Shown one piece after another: positions 5,045-5,106 of a DNA stretch of 5,106 nt. The position numbers were made by a program, and so were the translations under genes. This DNA is from JBLHLB01 sp047618505 (GTDB lineage Bacteria > Planctomycetota > UBA1135 > GCA-002686595). The DNA is taken from the NCBI GenBank assembly GCA_047618505.1, contig JBLHLB010000310.1:1-5106 (forward strand). Reading direction: 5' to 3'. The first letter of the stretch is position 1. Each line of letters starts with the position of its first letter. Below the pieces are notes generated by a model, which saw only the letters and a list, made by a program, of their open reading frames with translations, made no database searches and had not been told where the DNA came from.

Positions 5045-5106
5045 ATGCCCAAGGATCTCTTCTATCGAAGTGTGCGTGCCTTTGGGCGCTTCGGATTTCT
5101 ATGTGC
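5045..5106 (+). CDS. Start of a second, possibly PlsC-like, gene (cut by the right edge)
   Basis: An ATG at 5045, preceded by GAGGG, opens a frame that continues to the window edge. The 20 visible residues, MPKDLFYRSVRAFGRFGFLC, have the aromatic, basic and hydrophobic pattern of the N-terminal membrane-associated helix of PlsC-type acyltransferases. They align loosely with the start of the preceding protein (MTKGVLYHLIQPLARVVFLI): M-x-K-x-(V/L)-(L/F)-Y. The bases around the two starts also agree (CCTGCGATG in both). A tandem acyltransferase paralogue is therefore the best guess, but no catalytic motif lies within the window, so another membrane protein cannot be excluded. The 12-base gap from the previous stop implies co-transcription. 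Confidence 0.6.
   Translation, partial: MPKDLFYRSVRAFGRFGFLC

Overview
This is a GC-rich window (roughly 60% by eye) of tightly packed bacterial genes. It most likely comes from a Gram-negative bacterium outside the well-studied model groups, such as Myxococcota or Planctomycetota. That guess rests on base composition and on the gene set, which is otherwise typical of Bacteroidota and some Proteobacteria. No ribosomal or taxonomic marker is present, so the lineage is not established. There are no tRNA or rRNA genes, insertion sequences or CRISPR arrays.

Layout. From 4157 down to the left edge, five genes lie head to tail on the minus strand with short gaps or overlaps and read as one operon: (1) a DarA-like flavodoxin-fold enzyme with a C-terminal membrane segment (4157-3237); (2) a DarB-like ketosynthase III with an intact Cys-His-Asn triad (3178-2009); (3) a small protein with a helix-turn-helix-like C-terminus (2002-1565); (4) a BtrH-type Cys-His-Asp acyltransferase/peptidase-fold protein (1575-520); (5) the N-terminal two thirds of an ABC exporter ATPase, cut by the window edge (482-1). 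On the plus strand, divergent from darA across a 203-base intergenic region, is a PlsC-type acyltransferase (4361-5032), followed after 12 bases by the start of another gene (5045 onward) whose first 20 residues resemble another acyltransferase. The intergenic region carries a plausible sigma-70 promoter facing darA and a small inverted repeat.

How the genes may work together. DarB and DarA homologues make 2,5-dialkylcyclohexane-1,3-diones and 2,5-dialkylresorcinols by head-to-head joining of two beta-ketoacyl chains. These compounds are the alkylphenol part of flexirubin pigments and also act as antibiotics or signals in some bacteria. The BtrH-like protein may move an ACP-bound acyl group to an acceptor. 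The PlsC-like enzyme or enzymes may acylate a hydroxyl, for example on the resorcinol or a glycerolipid. The ABC transporter may carry the lipid product across the inner membrane. The product is an inference. No acyl carrier protein, aryl-polyene ketosynthase or ammonia-lyase is visible in this window.
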